Assembly: GCA_036397755.1 (NCBI GenBank) | Contig: DASWII010000024.1 | Location: forward strand, 1 to 64,000 | Source of the DNA: CAMYLY01 sp036397755 | GTDB lineage: Bacteria; Gemmatimonadota; Gemmatimonadetes; Gemmatimonadales; GWC2-71-9 | Direction of reading: 5' to 3' | Length of the DNA stretch: 64,000 bases | In this document: positions 1 to 8,984 of the stretch, one piece after another | Layout: each line of letters starts with the position of its first letter | Position numbering within the stretch: the first letter of the stretch is position 1 | The notes under the pieces: generated by a model | Database searches by the model: none | What the model was told of the DNA's origin: nothing | The model's input: only the letters and a program-made list of their open reading frames with translations | Made by a program: the position numbers and the translations under genes

Positions 1-155
1 ATCGAGACATAGCTGAACAGCGCCGTCTGCGGATGATCGGGACCACGCATTGCGCGCACTCGCTGTTGAGGTCGCGCCAAGATAGGAGAATCTCGCAATT
101 CCGCCATACCCAATGCATGACTTTTTCAGCGACCTGCTAGGCGTTGTGCTCGTGC

Positions 156-665
156 TTACTCTCCTTTGATCCGCTTCGTGAGCGCCGGCTCCAGGCCCAT
201 GAGACGCTCGTACACCGTAACTTGCCCTCGGTGATACATCTCGTGCGCGATCGCGTGATGCAGCCACTGCATCTTCGTCCAGCGCGACCCGTCGAAGTTC
301 TTGATCCACTGCCCCATGGCAAGGTCGCCCGCGGCACGGAACTTCTTCTCGGCTTCGGCCAGCTGTGCGTGCAGCAAGTCCAGCAGGTCCCGCTTGGTCT
401 GTGCGTCGGCCACGTGCCCGCCGTACATGGCTAGCAACTCCGCATGCGGCGCGCGCCGGAAATTGGTATCCGGCCGCGACAACTCGCCGGTCGCCATGTA
501 CGCCGATTCCAGGATGTGCTGGATCAGCTCGCGCACGCTCCTGACCTCCGGCGTGGGACGAAAATCGAAGCTCGTCGCCCGGATCGCCTCGATTTCCTCG
601 ATCAGGCCGCGGCGCACGTCGCGCCAGTTGTCGAGCGTTTCCGCCAAGTAGGAACGTGCTGCCAT
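156..665 (-). CDS. DinB family protein
   Basis: A 169-residue protein of the DinB/YfiT four-helix-bundle superfamily. Members are metal-dependent, often thiol-transferase-like, and frequently of unknown substrate. The three metal-ligand positions are visible: a His in the IQHILESAY helix near residue 50, and the HHAIAHEMYHRGQ segment near the C-terminus. The ATG at 665 is preferred because the reading frame stays open upstream through the neighbouring gene. The gene lies 5 bases after the STAS-like gene and is probably the last of that operon. The specific substrate cannot be told. Bases 1-155 downstream hold no gene that I can support. Confidence 0.85.
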   Translation of the reverse strand: MAARSYLAETLDNWRDVRRGLIEEIEAIRATSFDFRPTPEVRSVRELIQHILESAYMATGELSRPDTNFRRAPHAELLAMYGGHVADAQTKRDLLDLLHAQLAEAEKKFRAAGDLAMGQWIKNFDGSRWTKMQWLHHAIAHEMYHRGQVTVYERLMGLEPALTKRIKGE

Positions 666-670
666 GTTGG

Positions 671-1051
671 CTACCTCTTTCCTCCCGGGAGTTGCGCGAC
701 GAGCCAGTCCATCGCCGCATCGGCCGTCTTGAAGGGCTGCAACGGGCGGCGGGACACGAACGTCACGAGTTGGAAGAGGTCTTTCTGCAGCCCCTCGATC
801 CCGATCACGGCTCCCGCTATCACGTGTGGACGGTTGTCGCGGGCGAGGCGCCATAGCGCCCGCCCCAGATCGGCATTGAACGTGGATCCCGTGACGTCGG
901 TCAGCGTGAGCACGGACTTCTCCGGCTGCGACGCGATGAAAGACCGCGCCTCCTCGATCACCGGATAGGCGTCGTCGGGGTTCTCGATACCGGCAAAGTC
1001 GAGCCAGGCGATCTGTCGGCCGCCGTGCTCGACCCAACGCACGCGACTCAT
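671..1051 (-). CDS. SpoIIAA/STAS-like small cytosolic protein
   Basis: A 126-residue protein with the alternating hydrophobic pattern of the SpoIIAA-like STAS/SEC14 fold. It has an N-terminal strand that reads as RQIAWLDFAG, a central VLTLTDVTG strand-turn at the usual ligand or phosphorylation-loop position, and a C-terminal helix (TADAAMDWLVAQL). Proteins of this type are common in soil bacteria as single-domain proteins of unknown role. It sits 5 bases upstream of the DinB gene and 49 bases after the small membrane protein gene, so the three are probably co-transcribed. Family assignment is from sequence pattern only. Confidence 0.65.
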   Translation of the reverse strand: MSRVRWVEHGGRQIAWLDFAGIENPDDAYPVIEEARSFIASQPEKSVLTLTDVTGSTFNADLGRALWRLARDNRPHVIAGAVIGIEGLQKDLFQLVTFVSRRPLQPFKTADAAMDWLVAQLPGGKR

Positions 1052-1100
1052 GCCCTACCTCCATATTCGGATCGTCTTTGTGGTACACCCCGCCGCGCCA

Positions 1101-1439
1101 CTATCGGAGCAGCCGCTTCCCGGACGCCACGACCGTCGCGGCGGATCCCGCGAGCACTGAGCCGAAGCCCAGGGTGAGCGCCACGAACCCCACGCCGCCA
1201 ACCCCGAAGACCCCGCCGAGCCTGGTCGCCACCAGCCACCCATCACCCACCACCATGTTCCACACCAGCAGGGCCGCCCATCCAAGTGTGGCTCCGAGAA
1301 AGGCCGCCCGTCCAGGTCGGCCCCGCCGATGCGCAAGCAGTCCCCAGACGGCACCGACCACCGGCACCGTCCACCAATCGAGCAGTACGGTCCCCAGAGC
1401 TGCGGCCACCGCGACGATCACGACGCCGCGCCATTTCAT
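1101..1439 (-). CDS. Small hypothetical membrane protein
   Basis: A 112-residue protein with about four hydrophobic helices separated by short basic loops (for example AHRRGRPGR) and a basic C-terminus (GKRLLR). The ATG overlaps the stop codon of the penicillin-acylase gene as ATGA, so translation is probably coupled to it. I do not recognise a family. It may be an inner-membrane accessory protein. The gene is supported by the coupling, coding-like composition and hydrophobic profile. Confidence 0.6.
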   Translation of the reverse strand: MKWRGVVIVAVAAALGTVLLDWWTVPVVGAVWGLLAHRRGRPGRAAFLGATLGWAALLVWNMVVGDGWLVATRLGGVFGVGGVGFVALTLGFGSVLAGSAATVVASGKRLLR

Positions 1440-3979
1440 CGGCTACCTGCCAGATCGAGTCGCGCCATCACCTGGTTCGCGGCCAGCTCGTCAATCGTCC
1501 GAGGAAACAGCGCCGCCTCCAGCTCCCCCGCGCCCCATTGCCCAATGCGATCGTCATACCGCCGAGTCATCGGATTCCCCGACTGTCCGCCCGGATAGGT
1601 GACCCACGCACGGACGTCGTCGCGCAACTCCACTACCATGCGCCAACTCGATCCGTGCGTGCCGCCGCCGCTGGACGGGTTCAGGTTACCCGGGCCTCCT
1701 TGGACCGGCAGGTGCAGCGCGGACAACGCCGGCTGGCGGAGGAGGTGCCAGATGTTGGCATACCGGTTCCGATCCCAGCGCCAGCGCTCGCCGCCCGGCT
1801 CGCCGAATCGCGCCACGGCCGACCGATACGCGGCAGCGAGACTCTGCGCGACAATCATCCGACAGGGTTCCACCATCAGCGTGCGCCGATCGTCGCACCA
1901 GATCCCCGCCGAATCGTTCAAGGCGCGCCACAACACGGCTTCGCCGGGCGTCGCCACGCGCGTGGGCGGATGCGTCATGTCGGGTTGCATCGGAGGGAGC
2001 AATTCGTCCCACACCCGACTCTCCAGCTCATCCATCGCCAGTTCGAAGAGCACCGCGACCGTGTTGTCCCGGGTGTAGCGACGGTCCCAGGCCCGCAGCA
2101 GGGCCGCCCCCCGCTCGAGGTCCGTCCCCTCCCCCGCGTGCGCGCCGCCGAGCGCGGCGGCGGCATCGATGAACAGGGGCACGAACAGCTCGGCGCGCTC
2201 GTTCCCGGGATCGGTCTGAAACCGTCTGAAGTCATCGACCGTGACGGCGGCGTTGTCCCGCAGCAGCCGATTGATGCGCATCGCGCGCCACGGTGAGGGC
2301 CAATCCGTCCCCAGATACGTCGCGTCATCGAGCGAGTCCATCGGTTCCTGGTTGGCCGACGCGAGATACCCCTGCGCCGGACGCAGTCCCATGGGATAGC
2401 GCTCGATCGGCCAGTAGCCTGTCCAGTCGCCGGCCGATACCGTTCCATCGAGGAGATCGGCCCCGTCGCCCTGGCCGCGGTACGGATACCGTCCGGTGGA
2501 CCGTATCGCGATATGGCCGGCGCGGTCGGCCACGATCATGTTCTGCGCCGACGGCCCCCACGACTCGGCGGCCTCCAGGAACTCGGATACCGACCGAGCA
2601 CGGGCGATCTGTCCGAACACGGTGGCCGGCGTCCCTTCGTCGAGGTTCGTCCACCGCATCGACAGCGGCGCGAACGTATCCCGACGCAGCGGCCCGCGAT
2701 GCGTGTAGTACAGCGTGTCCACCGCCAAGACCGCGCCGCGGCGGTCGCGGTACTCCTGCACGCTGGTCTCGAGCTCACGCCACACGCCATCCACGCGGTA
2801 CCGCGCCGGGCGCTCGTTGTCGTCCAGCGTCTCCAGGTAGTAGTCGAGCACGTCGGCGCCGGTGTTCGTCAACGACCAGGCGATGTCGCGCGTGAAGCCG
2901 ATCACGATCCCGGGGAACCCCGGAATGGTGACACCGTACACGTCGAGCTCGCCCTCGACCACGAGGTGCGCTTCGTACCAAATGGACGGCAAACTGAGAT
3001 CGAGGTGCGGGTCGCCCGCAAGCAACGCGTGCCCCGAACCCGACCGCGCCGGCGCCACCGCCCAGTTGTTGCTGCCGATCCCGCCTTCGTGCCCCTCGTC
3101 CGTGGCGCCCGACCGCCCCGCGACCCACACGGACTCGTCCGGGGGACCCGGGAACCGCGTCGCCCGTACCGCCGGAACGCCCTGGAAGCCTGGCGCGTCC
3201 CGGCCGGGTGGCGCCGGCGGCGGCAGCGGTGTCGTGTCGAACCACGGATACGTCTTGCGGGGACCGGGCTGAATCGGCTCCTGGATGGGACTATGCCGCC
3301 CGAACAAGGCATCCGTCGCCTCGCGTCCAATCAGCTCCGCAGCCCGCGCGCGACGGAACTCCCCCGTTGAGTAGGTCAACGTGTACCCCATCCGCCGCGC
3401 CAAGTACAGCGAGTGAACCGGTTCCCATCGCCGCGGCCACGCATCGAGGAGCCGGTACTCCACGGGGAGCGTCCGGCGGTCAACGCGGTCGATCCAGGCG
3501 TTCACGCCTCCGGCGAAGGCCGTGGCGGAACGCGCCTGGGGGCTCTCCCAATCCTGCTCCCGCCATTCGCGGTCCGCACTCCATGCCAGACCCAGCGCCC
3601 GTTGTTCGCGATCCACCTCGAGCAACCCTTCGCCCAGCATTTCCGACAGTGTGCCCGCCGTCACACGGGTCTGCATCTCCATCTGGAACAGGCGATCCCG
3701 GGCAACGACGAATCCCAGCGCCCGGATCACGTCGTCGTAGGAACGGCCGAAGATGTGGGGTACGCCACGCACGTCATAAACGACGCGCACGGAATCGCCG
3801 AGCCCCGACACCGTGGCCGCGGCGTCGGGCGGGTGGTCCCCCTCGCGCCCGTTCGCCCACGCGCCTCGCACCGGATCGAGGATACCGCCGAGTGGTGGAA
3901 TGGGCCCGTAGCCACGAACGCCGGCCAGGAGCGCAGCCGTGAGCCCGCCCGCGGCCAGCAGCGTCCACGCGCTACGCAT
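1436..3979 (-). CDS. Penicillin acylase family protein (S45 Ntn hydrolase)
   Basis: An 847-residue secreted N-terminal-nucleophile amidohydrolase. These enzymes hydrolyse N-acyl bonds (beta-lactam side chains, acyl-homoserine lactones, other amides) in the periplasm after autocatalytic processing into alpha and beta chains. The sequence shows an N-terminal hydrophobic export segment (residues 1-20), the alpha-chain segment around residues 60-240, and the cleavage and nucleophile motif GSNNWAV with Ser303 as the predicted nucleophile. After it come the typical GDPHLDL and SIWYEAHL segments. The length fits the family. The physiological substrate cannot be told; acyl-homoserine-lactone quenching is one possibility. 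It leads a minus-strand operon with the small membrane protein. Confidence 0.92.
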   Translation of the reverse strand: MRSAWTLLAAGGLTAALLAGVRGYGPIPPLGGILDPVRGAWANGREGDHPPDAAATVSGLGDSVRVVYDVRGVPHIFGRSYDDVIRALGFVVARDRLFQMEMQTRVTAGTLSEMLGEGLLEVDREQRALGLAWSADREWREQDWESPQARSATAFAGGVNAWIDRVDRRTLPVEYRLLDAWPRRWEPVHSLYLARRMGYTLTYSTGEFRRARAAELIGREATDALFGRHSPIQEPIQPGPRKTYPWFDTTPLPPPAPPGRDAPGFQGVPAVRATRFPGPPDESVWVAGRSGATDEGHEGGIGSNNWAVAPARSGSGHALLAGDPHLDLSLPSIWYEAHLVVEGELDVYGVTIPGFPGIVIGFTRDIAWSLTNTGADVLDYYLETLDDNERPARYRVDGVWRELETSVQEYRDRRGAVLAVDTLYYTHRGPLRRDTFAPLSMRWTNLDEGTPATVFGQIARARSVSEFLEAAESWGPSAQNMIVADRAGHIAIRSTGRYPYRGQGDGADLLDGTVSAGDWTGYWPIERYPMGLRPAQGYLASANQEPMDSLDDATYLGTDWPSPWRAMRINRLLRDNAAVTVDDFRRFQTDPGNERAELFVPLFIDAAAALGGAHAGEGTDLERGAALLRAWDRRYTRDNTVAVLFELAMDELESRVWDELLPPMQPDMTHPPTRVATPGEAVLWRALNDSAGIWCDDRRTLMVEPCRMIVAQSLAAAYRSAVARFGEPGGERWRWDRNRYANIWHLLRQPALSALHLPVQGGPGNLNPSSGGGTHGSSWRMVVELRDDVRAWVTYPGGQSGNPMTRRYDDRIGQWGAGELEAALFPRTIDELAANQVMARLDLAGSR

Positions 3980-4034
3980 GCCCGAATCCCACCGGCGGCT
4001 TGTCGTTCATCGTCTCCCTCGCTACATCACTCGC

Positions 4035-4259
4035 ATGGCGTTCGTTTCCCGCACACGCCGAGCGGTCGATCCACTCCTGCGGTGGAAGACCGTGGCGCTG
4101 CTGGCCGGTGCGGCGTTGCTCGTCATTGGTCGCACGCGCAAGCTCGCGTGGCTCACCTGGGTGGGAATCGCCTTGCTCGCGGCGGCGTTCCTCCTGCGAT
4201 TCGTTCACGCCGCCGCGGCCCCGCCCGGGGACCGAGACCGGGACACTACTCCATCCTAG
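4035..4259 (+). CDS. Small two-helix membrane protein
   Basis: A 74-residue protein starting at the ATG of MAFVSRTRRAV. It has two hydrophobic helices (about residues 17-28 and 35-52) joined by a basic turn (GRTRKLA) and a charged C-terminal tail rich in Asp and Arg. No family is recognised. It diverges from the penicillin-acylase gene, and its last 14 bases overlap the convergent BNR lipoprotein gene. An upstream in-frame start is possible but would add a sequence unlike a signal peptide. Confidence 0.5.
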   Translation: MAFVSRTRRAVDPLLRWKTVALLAGAALLVIGRTRKLAWLTWVGIALLAAAFLLRFVHAAAAPPGDRDRDTTPS

Positions 4260-5445
4260 CGGCGGCGACACGAATGCCGCCGTCAGGGCCGACGAGTCTC
4301 CAGGCAAAGAGCAATTCGTCACCGACTCGCGTCATCCGCGGGAACCCGCTCCCGCGGGACTCCTGTGTCGGCGCAACGAGCCAGGATGGATCCATGGATC
4401 CGTGGCGCGTCACGCGGCGGGCGCGAACCTCCGCATCGGCGTCCGTGAGTTCGAGCCAGGCGACAACCGCGGATCCGTCGGCGAGCAACTCGATATCCAC
4501 CCGACCCGACGGTCTCCCGTCGTCCACCCGCAACGGCAGGCCAAACGTCGCGCCCCCATCGGTCGAGAACGCAACCTGCACCCGTGCCTGCTGTTCGGGG
4601 GCCGCGAACCATGCGAGGGCCACCGTGTCGCCGACCGCGCTCAGTTGCGGCCCGTTCACCGGACATCCGGGATAGTGCCACCGGTCGTCGCCCACGAGCA
4701 TCGGCTCGGTCCACCGCCCATCAACGAGTCGGACCACCACGATATCGCGGATCTCCTCCATGCTGCGGTCCCGGTAGGCGGCGACCAATCCGGATTCCGT
4801 CGAGACGAGGGAGGTGGTGCAACACTCGCAGGTCCGGGCGTCGAGCAGGGCCTCTTCGCCGAGGGTTCCGTCGCGCCGCACAGTCGTGAAGCGCACGGTC
4901 ATGGCTCCCCGGTCGTGAAGCTCGCCGGAGGGATTCATGTCGCGTCCGTCCAACCAGATGAGACCCGCGCGATCCCGGCCCGCGCGAACCATCGACACGA
5001 ATCCGTGCTCGGTGAACGAGGTGTCGCGGTGCGGAACGATGGGAACACTCCACGTGCTTCCGCGATCCGTGGAGACGGCGACGTTCACGTGGTACGCGTA
5101 GGTGGCCGGGCTCACCTTTTCCAGCCAGTGCACCAGCCATGTGCCGTCAGCGAGCTCGAGCGCTGAGGGGAAATCCGCCCAGTTGACGAAGAACCGGTCG
5201 CTCTCGCGCACGGTGATCGCCGGCCCCCAGCCGTCGGCCCCGCGGTGCACGACGCGCAGCGCGTGACGCCCATCGGCGACGGGCTCCAGCCACGTTAGCA
5301 GCGCCCCACCGTCATCGGTCGGTGTCAGATTCGGCTCGCCGCTCTCCGCGCCGCGCGCATACTCCACATCCGACAGTACGAATGACGGACGGGCGGGCGT
5401 GCAGGCGGCGGCCACGAGAAGCACCATGCCCAGGGAGGTGCGCAT
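4246..5445 (-). CDS. Secreted BNR/sialidase-like lipoprotein
   Basis: A 399-residue protein with a lipoprotein signal: the start at 5445 gives a hydrophobic stretch ending in VAAAC, so the mature protein should be lipid-anchored. The rest shows repeated Asp-box (BNR) motifs of a beta-propeller, such as STDRGSTW and STDGGATF, with repeated WLE/WLD blades. An unusual CECC cluster lies about halfway, with a further Cys at HYPGC. Sialidase catalytic arginines are not obvious, so a binding or structural role is as likely as glycoside hydrolysis. It is probably a single-gene unit. Confidence 0.75.
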   Translation of the reverse strand: MRTSLGMVLLVAAACTPARPSFVLSDVEYARGAESGEPNLTPTDDGGALLTWLEPVADGRHALRVVHRGADGWGPAITVRESDRFFVNWADFPSALELADGTWLVHWLEKVSPATYAYHVNVAVSTDRGSTWSVPIVPHRDTSFTEHGFVSMVRAGRDRAGLIWLDGRDMNPSGELHDRGAMTVRFTTVRRDGTLGEEALLDARTCECCTTSLVSTESGLVAAYRDRSMEEIRDIVVVRLVDGRWTEPMLVGDDRWHYPGCPVNGPQLSAVGDTVALAWFAAPEQQARVQVAFSTDGGATFGLPLRVDDGRPSGRVDIELLADGSAVVAWLELTDADAEVRARRVTRHGSMDPSWLVAPTQESRGSGFPRMTRVGDELLFAWRLVGPDGGIRVAAARME

Positions 5446-5575
5446 CGCTCGCTCCAGCGTCAAAGGTAGAGGGCCAGGGAGCGCCATCGTCTCACCAAGC
5501 CGCAAAGGACCCGGGGGCGAATGCGCGAACACATCCGCCCCCGGCGGGAGGTGCCAGACCGTGCACGAGGCTTCG

Positions 5576-6211
5576 CTAGATCCCCAGTTGCAGCCCGACC
5601 TTGGCGACCATCAGCTGCACGGGGAACGCTTCCGTCGCCACCGAGCGATCGATCCGCTGGAAGTCGTATTGCACGAGCACACCGAACCGGCCACTCGGCG
5701 CGCCGACGAACGTCCCCAACCCAAGCTCGAACGCGAATCCCGCGTCCCCACCGGTGTTGAACTTGGGCGCGACCAGATAGGCCCCGCGTACCCAGACTTT
5801 CGCGATCCGCGCGATGCTCTGCTGCGATTTCACCCCGACACGAATGAAGCCCACATCGTGGACGCTGAACTCCGGATCCGCCAGGCGGGTCGACATCCCC
5901 ACCTGCAACGTGACGGCCGACACGATGTCGAACCCCAGACGCACATCGAGCTGCTTGAACTTCACGGACTCGGTCAGCGCGGTCTCGTCGTCCGGATTCA
6001 GCGTCGCCAAGTATCCCTCACCCTCGACCGACAACGGCCCGATACGCAGCCCCGCAACCCCACCGAACCCGAACCCGTCCAGCTGGACCAACTCGCCGCG
6101 CTCCTGATAGGAGATCGCCGCACCAGCAGGCGCGATCCAAATCGTCTGTGCCGTGGCGGTCGTTGCAACGGCGCACGCGAGAAGCACCCCCGATATCAAC
6201 GTCCGTCTCAT
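5576..6211 (-). CDS. Outer-membrane beta-barrel protein
   Basis: A 211-residue protein with a clear signal peptide ending at TATAQ. Many amphipathic strands follow (for example VRLGFDIVSAVTLQVGM and RFGVLVQYDFQRI), and the final strand reads KVGLQLGI, consistent with a small 8-stranded outer-membrane barrel. The start codon overlaps the stop of the TPR-protein gene (ATGA). It is the last gene of a kinase-TPR-barrel operon, so it may be an envelope output of that unit. Function is unknown. Confidence 0.7.
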   Translation of the reverse strand: MRRTLISGVLLACAVATTATAQTIWIAPAGAAISYQERGELVQLDGFGFGGVAGLRIGPLSVEGEGYLATLNPDDETALTESVKFKQLDVRLGFDIVSAVTLQVGMSTRLADPEFSVHDVGFIRVGVKSQQSIARIAKVWVRGAYLVAPKFNTGGDAGFAFELGLGTFVGAPSGRFGVLVQYDFQRIDRSVATEAFPVQLMVAKVGLQLGI

Positions 6212-7230
6212 TGCATGCCTCCCTCTCGCGGTTCGATCGTCACCAGCACCTGCCGCCGCCGATTCTGGTTCTCCTGCGCGATCTCCGCGTTCCGGCGCGC
6301 AATCTGTTCACGGAGCAACGCGTTGTACTGGATGTTGCCCGGTACCGGAACCGCGTCCGGCCGTTTGAGACTCATCACGAATCCCGTCAGCAGGGCCGTC
6401 GTGCTCACCGCGATCACGGGCATCCGCCAGTTGTCACCCAGGCCCGCTTCCGACAAGGCAAACGTCGCGCCCGTGCTCAAGCCGGCGTACAACCCGGCCA
6501 CGCCGAGCGGGCGCCAGTCACGCGCGGGGATCTCGTCCTCCGGCAGATAGCTGAACCCGGTGATCCGGTCAATGTGCGGCACCGTGTCCACCGGCGCCTG
6601 TCGCACCGCGATCGGGACGGTGGCAATGTGCGAGTTCCCAAGCTCCTCCGCCTCGATGATCACCTCGTAATCGCCGGGCGGCACCGGGTTCCCGGCAACG
6701 TCCAGGGCATTCCACTCCACGGCCCCGCGCCGCTGCACGAGGAACTCGTCCAATTGCAGGTCGAGCGACTGCCCCACCACGGTCACCCGTGCGCGGGCCG
6801 GACGCGAGAGCTCGAACGTGATGTCCGCGCTGCCCTGTCCGGACACGAACTGCGTGCTCTCCACGTCCGGATAGCGCACGACGAGCACAGCCGCGAGGGC
6901 GTTCGTATAGGCGCTGATGATCCGCGGTGCGAACTGCAACGGATCGGGCTCGGCCGATGGGTCGAGGTAGATGAGCGCCTTGAAGGCTTCATCCGCTTCG
7001 TCGTCCATCCCCAGACTCGCATAGGAGTATGCGGCGATCTGCCAGGCCGTGACCGCGTCTGCTCCCGAGAGCCCCTGGTCCAACGCCTGTCGCGCGAGCT
7101 GGGCGGCCCGCTCATAGTCGATGTCGTCGTAGGCTTGCTGCGCTTGCCTCACGGTAGCGTTCTGTTGTGCCGCCAAGGTGGCGGGCCCAGCCACCAACAG
7201 CGCGGCCATCCACAGCAGTGACCGGCGCAT
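6208..7230 (-). CDS. Secreted TPR-containing envelope protein
   Basis: A 340-residue protein. The ATG at 7230 gives a signal peptide ending at TLAAQ. Residues about 25-110 form tetratricopeptide-like helices (QQAYDDIDYERAAQLARQAL is typical). The middle part has a predicted Ig-like strand region with the phrase PPGDYEVIIEAEE, and the C-terminal part has one or two hydrophobic helices followed by an Arg/Gln-rich coiled tail. Start and stop overlap both neighbours by 4 bases, implying translational coupling to the Ser/Thr kinase gene upstream and the barrel downstream. It probably acts as a periplasmic adaptor; this is inference. Confidence 0.7.
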   Translation of the reverse strand: MRRSLLWMAALLVAGPATLAAQQNATVRQAQQAYDDIDYERAAQLARQALDQGLSGADAVTAWQIAAYSYASLGMDDEADEAFKALIYLDPSAEPDPLQFAPRIISAYTNALAAVLVVRYPDVESTQFVSGQGSADITFELSRPARARVTVVGQSLDLQLDEFLVQRRGAVEWNALDVAGNPVPPGDYEVIIEAEELGNSHIATVPIAVRQAPVDTVPHIDRITGFSYLPEDEIPARDWRPLGVAGLYAGLSTGATFALSEAGLGDNWRMPVIAVSTTALLTGFVMSLKRPDAVPVPGNIQYNALLREQIARRNAEIAQENQNRRRQVLVTIEPREGGMQ

Positions 7231-8939
7231 CACAGGCCTCCCTGTCGAAGTCGGTAGGTTCGTCGCAACGTCGATCCGAGTTGGATCTGCACAGTATCTG
7301 TCACAGTCACATAACCCTCTTTCCGCACGACGATGACGTGCTGCCCGACGGTGAGTGTGTGGTTCGTGAGCGGAGAATCGCCCACATCCAGTCCGTCGAC
7401 GGAGACTCGGCCGAACGGCGACGCAACGACCGTCAGCTGACCCACCCGCCGAGCCGGCGCGGGCGCCGGCTCCACCGGCGCGGGCTGCGTGGCCGGCTGG
7501 CGCGTCGGGGTCTGCGTGCGCGGCGGCGCCTGCGTCGGCGTTTGCGTTGCCGTCTCCGTGCGGGTCGGCGTCTGCACCGGCCCCGCCGGCCGACTCGTCG
7601 GGGCTTGAGTTGTCGCCGGCTGCTGCGTCGGTTGCTGTGTCGAAGCCTGGGTCTCCGACGAATCCTCCGTCGCCGCGGTCACGGGCGGTGGGGCCGCCGT
7701 CGGATCGCCCGCGACGGTCTGCCCCGTGGCAGACCCCTCCGCGACCGGCTCGTCCGGCGCACCGGACGTCAGCCACCACACGCCGGCCGCGCCGCCGACG
7801 ATCGCGAACAACGCCCCGACGAGCGCTACGGCCGGAACCCGTTTCTTTGACGCGGGGCGCTGGGGGCTCGAGGACACCGACCCGGACGGCGGCGTGAGCT
7901 GCGTCGCCGCGTCGGTGATCGACGGACCCGTGACCGATGCAGCCGGCACGGTGCCAGAGGGCCCCGCCACGGGGTTCTCCGGCCAGATCATCGTGGCGAA
8001 CTCCTCCATGGACCCGAAGCGGTCCTCCGGAGCTTTCGCCATGGCGCGCTTGATCGCGGCCGCCACGTTGGCCGGACAGTCGGTGCGGATCTGCTCAACC
8101 GGTGTGGCTTCCTCGAAGATGTGCTTGTAGATGACCGTGTGCACCGACTCTTCGGCGAATGGCAGCCGGCCCGAGAGCATCTTGTAGCCCACGACCCCCA
8201 AGGAGTACTGATCGCTGCGGCCGTCCACCGCGATGCCCTTAGCTTGCTCCGGGCTCATGTAGTGCGGTGTGCCGATCACCTGTCCGGTGGCGGTGAACTG
8301 GCTGGCCGCCTGTGACTGCTTGGAGATGCCGAAGTCGGTCAACATCGCGCGACCGGCGTCGTCGATCATGATATTGGCAGGTTTGACGTCGCGATGCACC
8401 ACGCCGCGCTGGTGCGCGTGCCCCAACGCGCACGCCGACTCCCACAGGATGCGCTGGCACGTATCGATCGGCAGGGGACCCGCCGCGATCAGCTGATCGA
8501 GCGAGCGCCCCGTCACGTACTTCATCACGAAGTAGTACAGGTCTTCCTTGTGCTCGACCGCATAGATCGGGATGATGCCCGGGTGGTCCAGCTTCGCCGC
8601 CGTGCGCGCCTCGCGCTCGAAGCGGCCTACGAACTTGTCGTCGTGGGCCAGTTCGGGCGGGAGCACTTTGACGGCGACCGGGCGTTCCAGTGCCGTGTCG
8701 GTGGCCTTGAACACGGCCCCCATACCGCCTCGGCCAAGTAGATCACCCATCTCGTATCGGTCGCCGAGCGCGGCCTTGAGCCGGTCGTACAAATTGACGC
8801 CGCCGACGCTGGTCGGCGCCGTCTGTTCCGCGGCACCCGGCGTCCGCGGACCCGAACCAGGATCGGTGAGGTCCGTCCCGCACTGCGTGCAGAACTTCGC
8901 CCCATCGGGCATGGCGGAGTTGCAGTTCGGGCAGTTCAC
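7230..8939 (-). CDS. Zinc-ribbon Ser/Thr protein kinase with PEGA domain
   Basis: A 569-residue PknB-type receptor kinase. The domain order is: a zinc ribbon (Cys3, Cys6, Cys17, Cys20); a eukaryotic-type kinase domain at about residues 55-320 with GRGGMGAVF, VAVKVL, HRDVKPANI, DFGISK and SPEQA motifs; one membrane helix near residue 375; a Thr/Gln/Pro-rich linker; and a C-terminal PEGA domain (VSVDGLDVGDSPL) that would be periplasmic. All catalytic residues are present. It should phosphorylate cytosolic Ser/Thr targets in response to an envelope cue. The coupled downstream genes encode an envelope TPR protein and a barrel, suggesting a signalling unit tied to the cell surface. Confidence 0.95.
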   Translation of the reverse strand: MNCPNCNSAMPDGAKFCTQCGTDLTDPGSGPRTPGAAEQTAPTSVGGVNLYDRLKAALGDRYEMGDLLGRGGMGAVFKATDTALERPVAVKVLPPELAHDDKFVGRFEREARTAAKLDHPGIIPIYAVEHKEDLYYFVMKYVTGRSLDQLIAAGPLPIDTCQRILWESACALGHAHQRGVVHRDVKPANIMIDDAGRAMLTDFGISKQSQAASQFTATGQVIGTPHYMSPEQAKGIAVDGRSDQYSLGVVGYKMLSGRLPFAEESVHTVIYKHIFEEATPVEQIRTDCPANVAAAIKRAMAKAPEDRFGSMEEFATMIWPENPVAGPSGTVPAASVTGPSITDAATQLTPPSGSVSSSPQRPASKKRVPAVALVGALFAIVGGAAGVWWLTSGAPDEPVAEGSATGQTVAGDPTAAPPPVTAATEDSSETQASTQQPTQQPATTQAPTSRPAGPVQTPTRTETATQTPTQAPPRTQTPTRQPATQPAPVEPAPAPARRVGQLTVVASPFGRVSVDGLDVGDSPLTNHTLTVGQHVIVVRKEGYVTVTDTVQIQLGSTLRRTYRLRQGGL

Positions 8940-8984
8940 CCGCTCACCGATCCGTGTACCAAGCGCGATTCACCGAGCCGATCG

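Noticed and set aside
156..1088. A 310-residue reading of the DinB gene fused to upstream sequence
   Set aside because: The extra N-terminus is the out-of-frame shadow of the STAS-like gene. The DinB fold starts at ATG 665.
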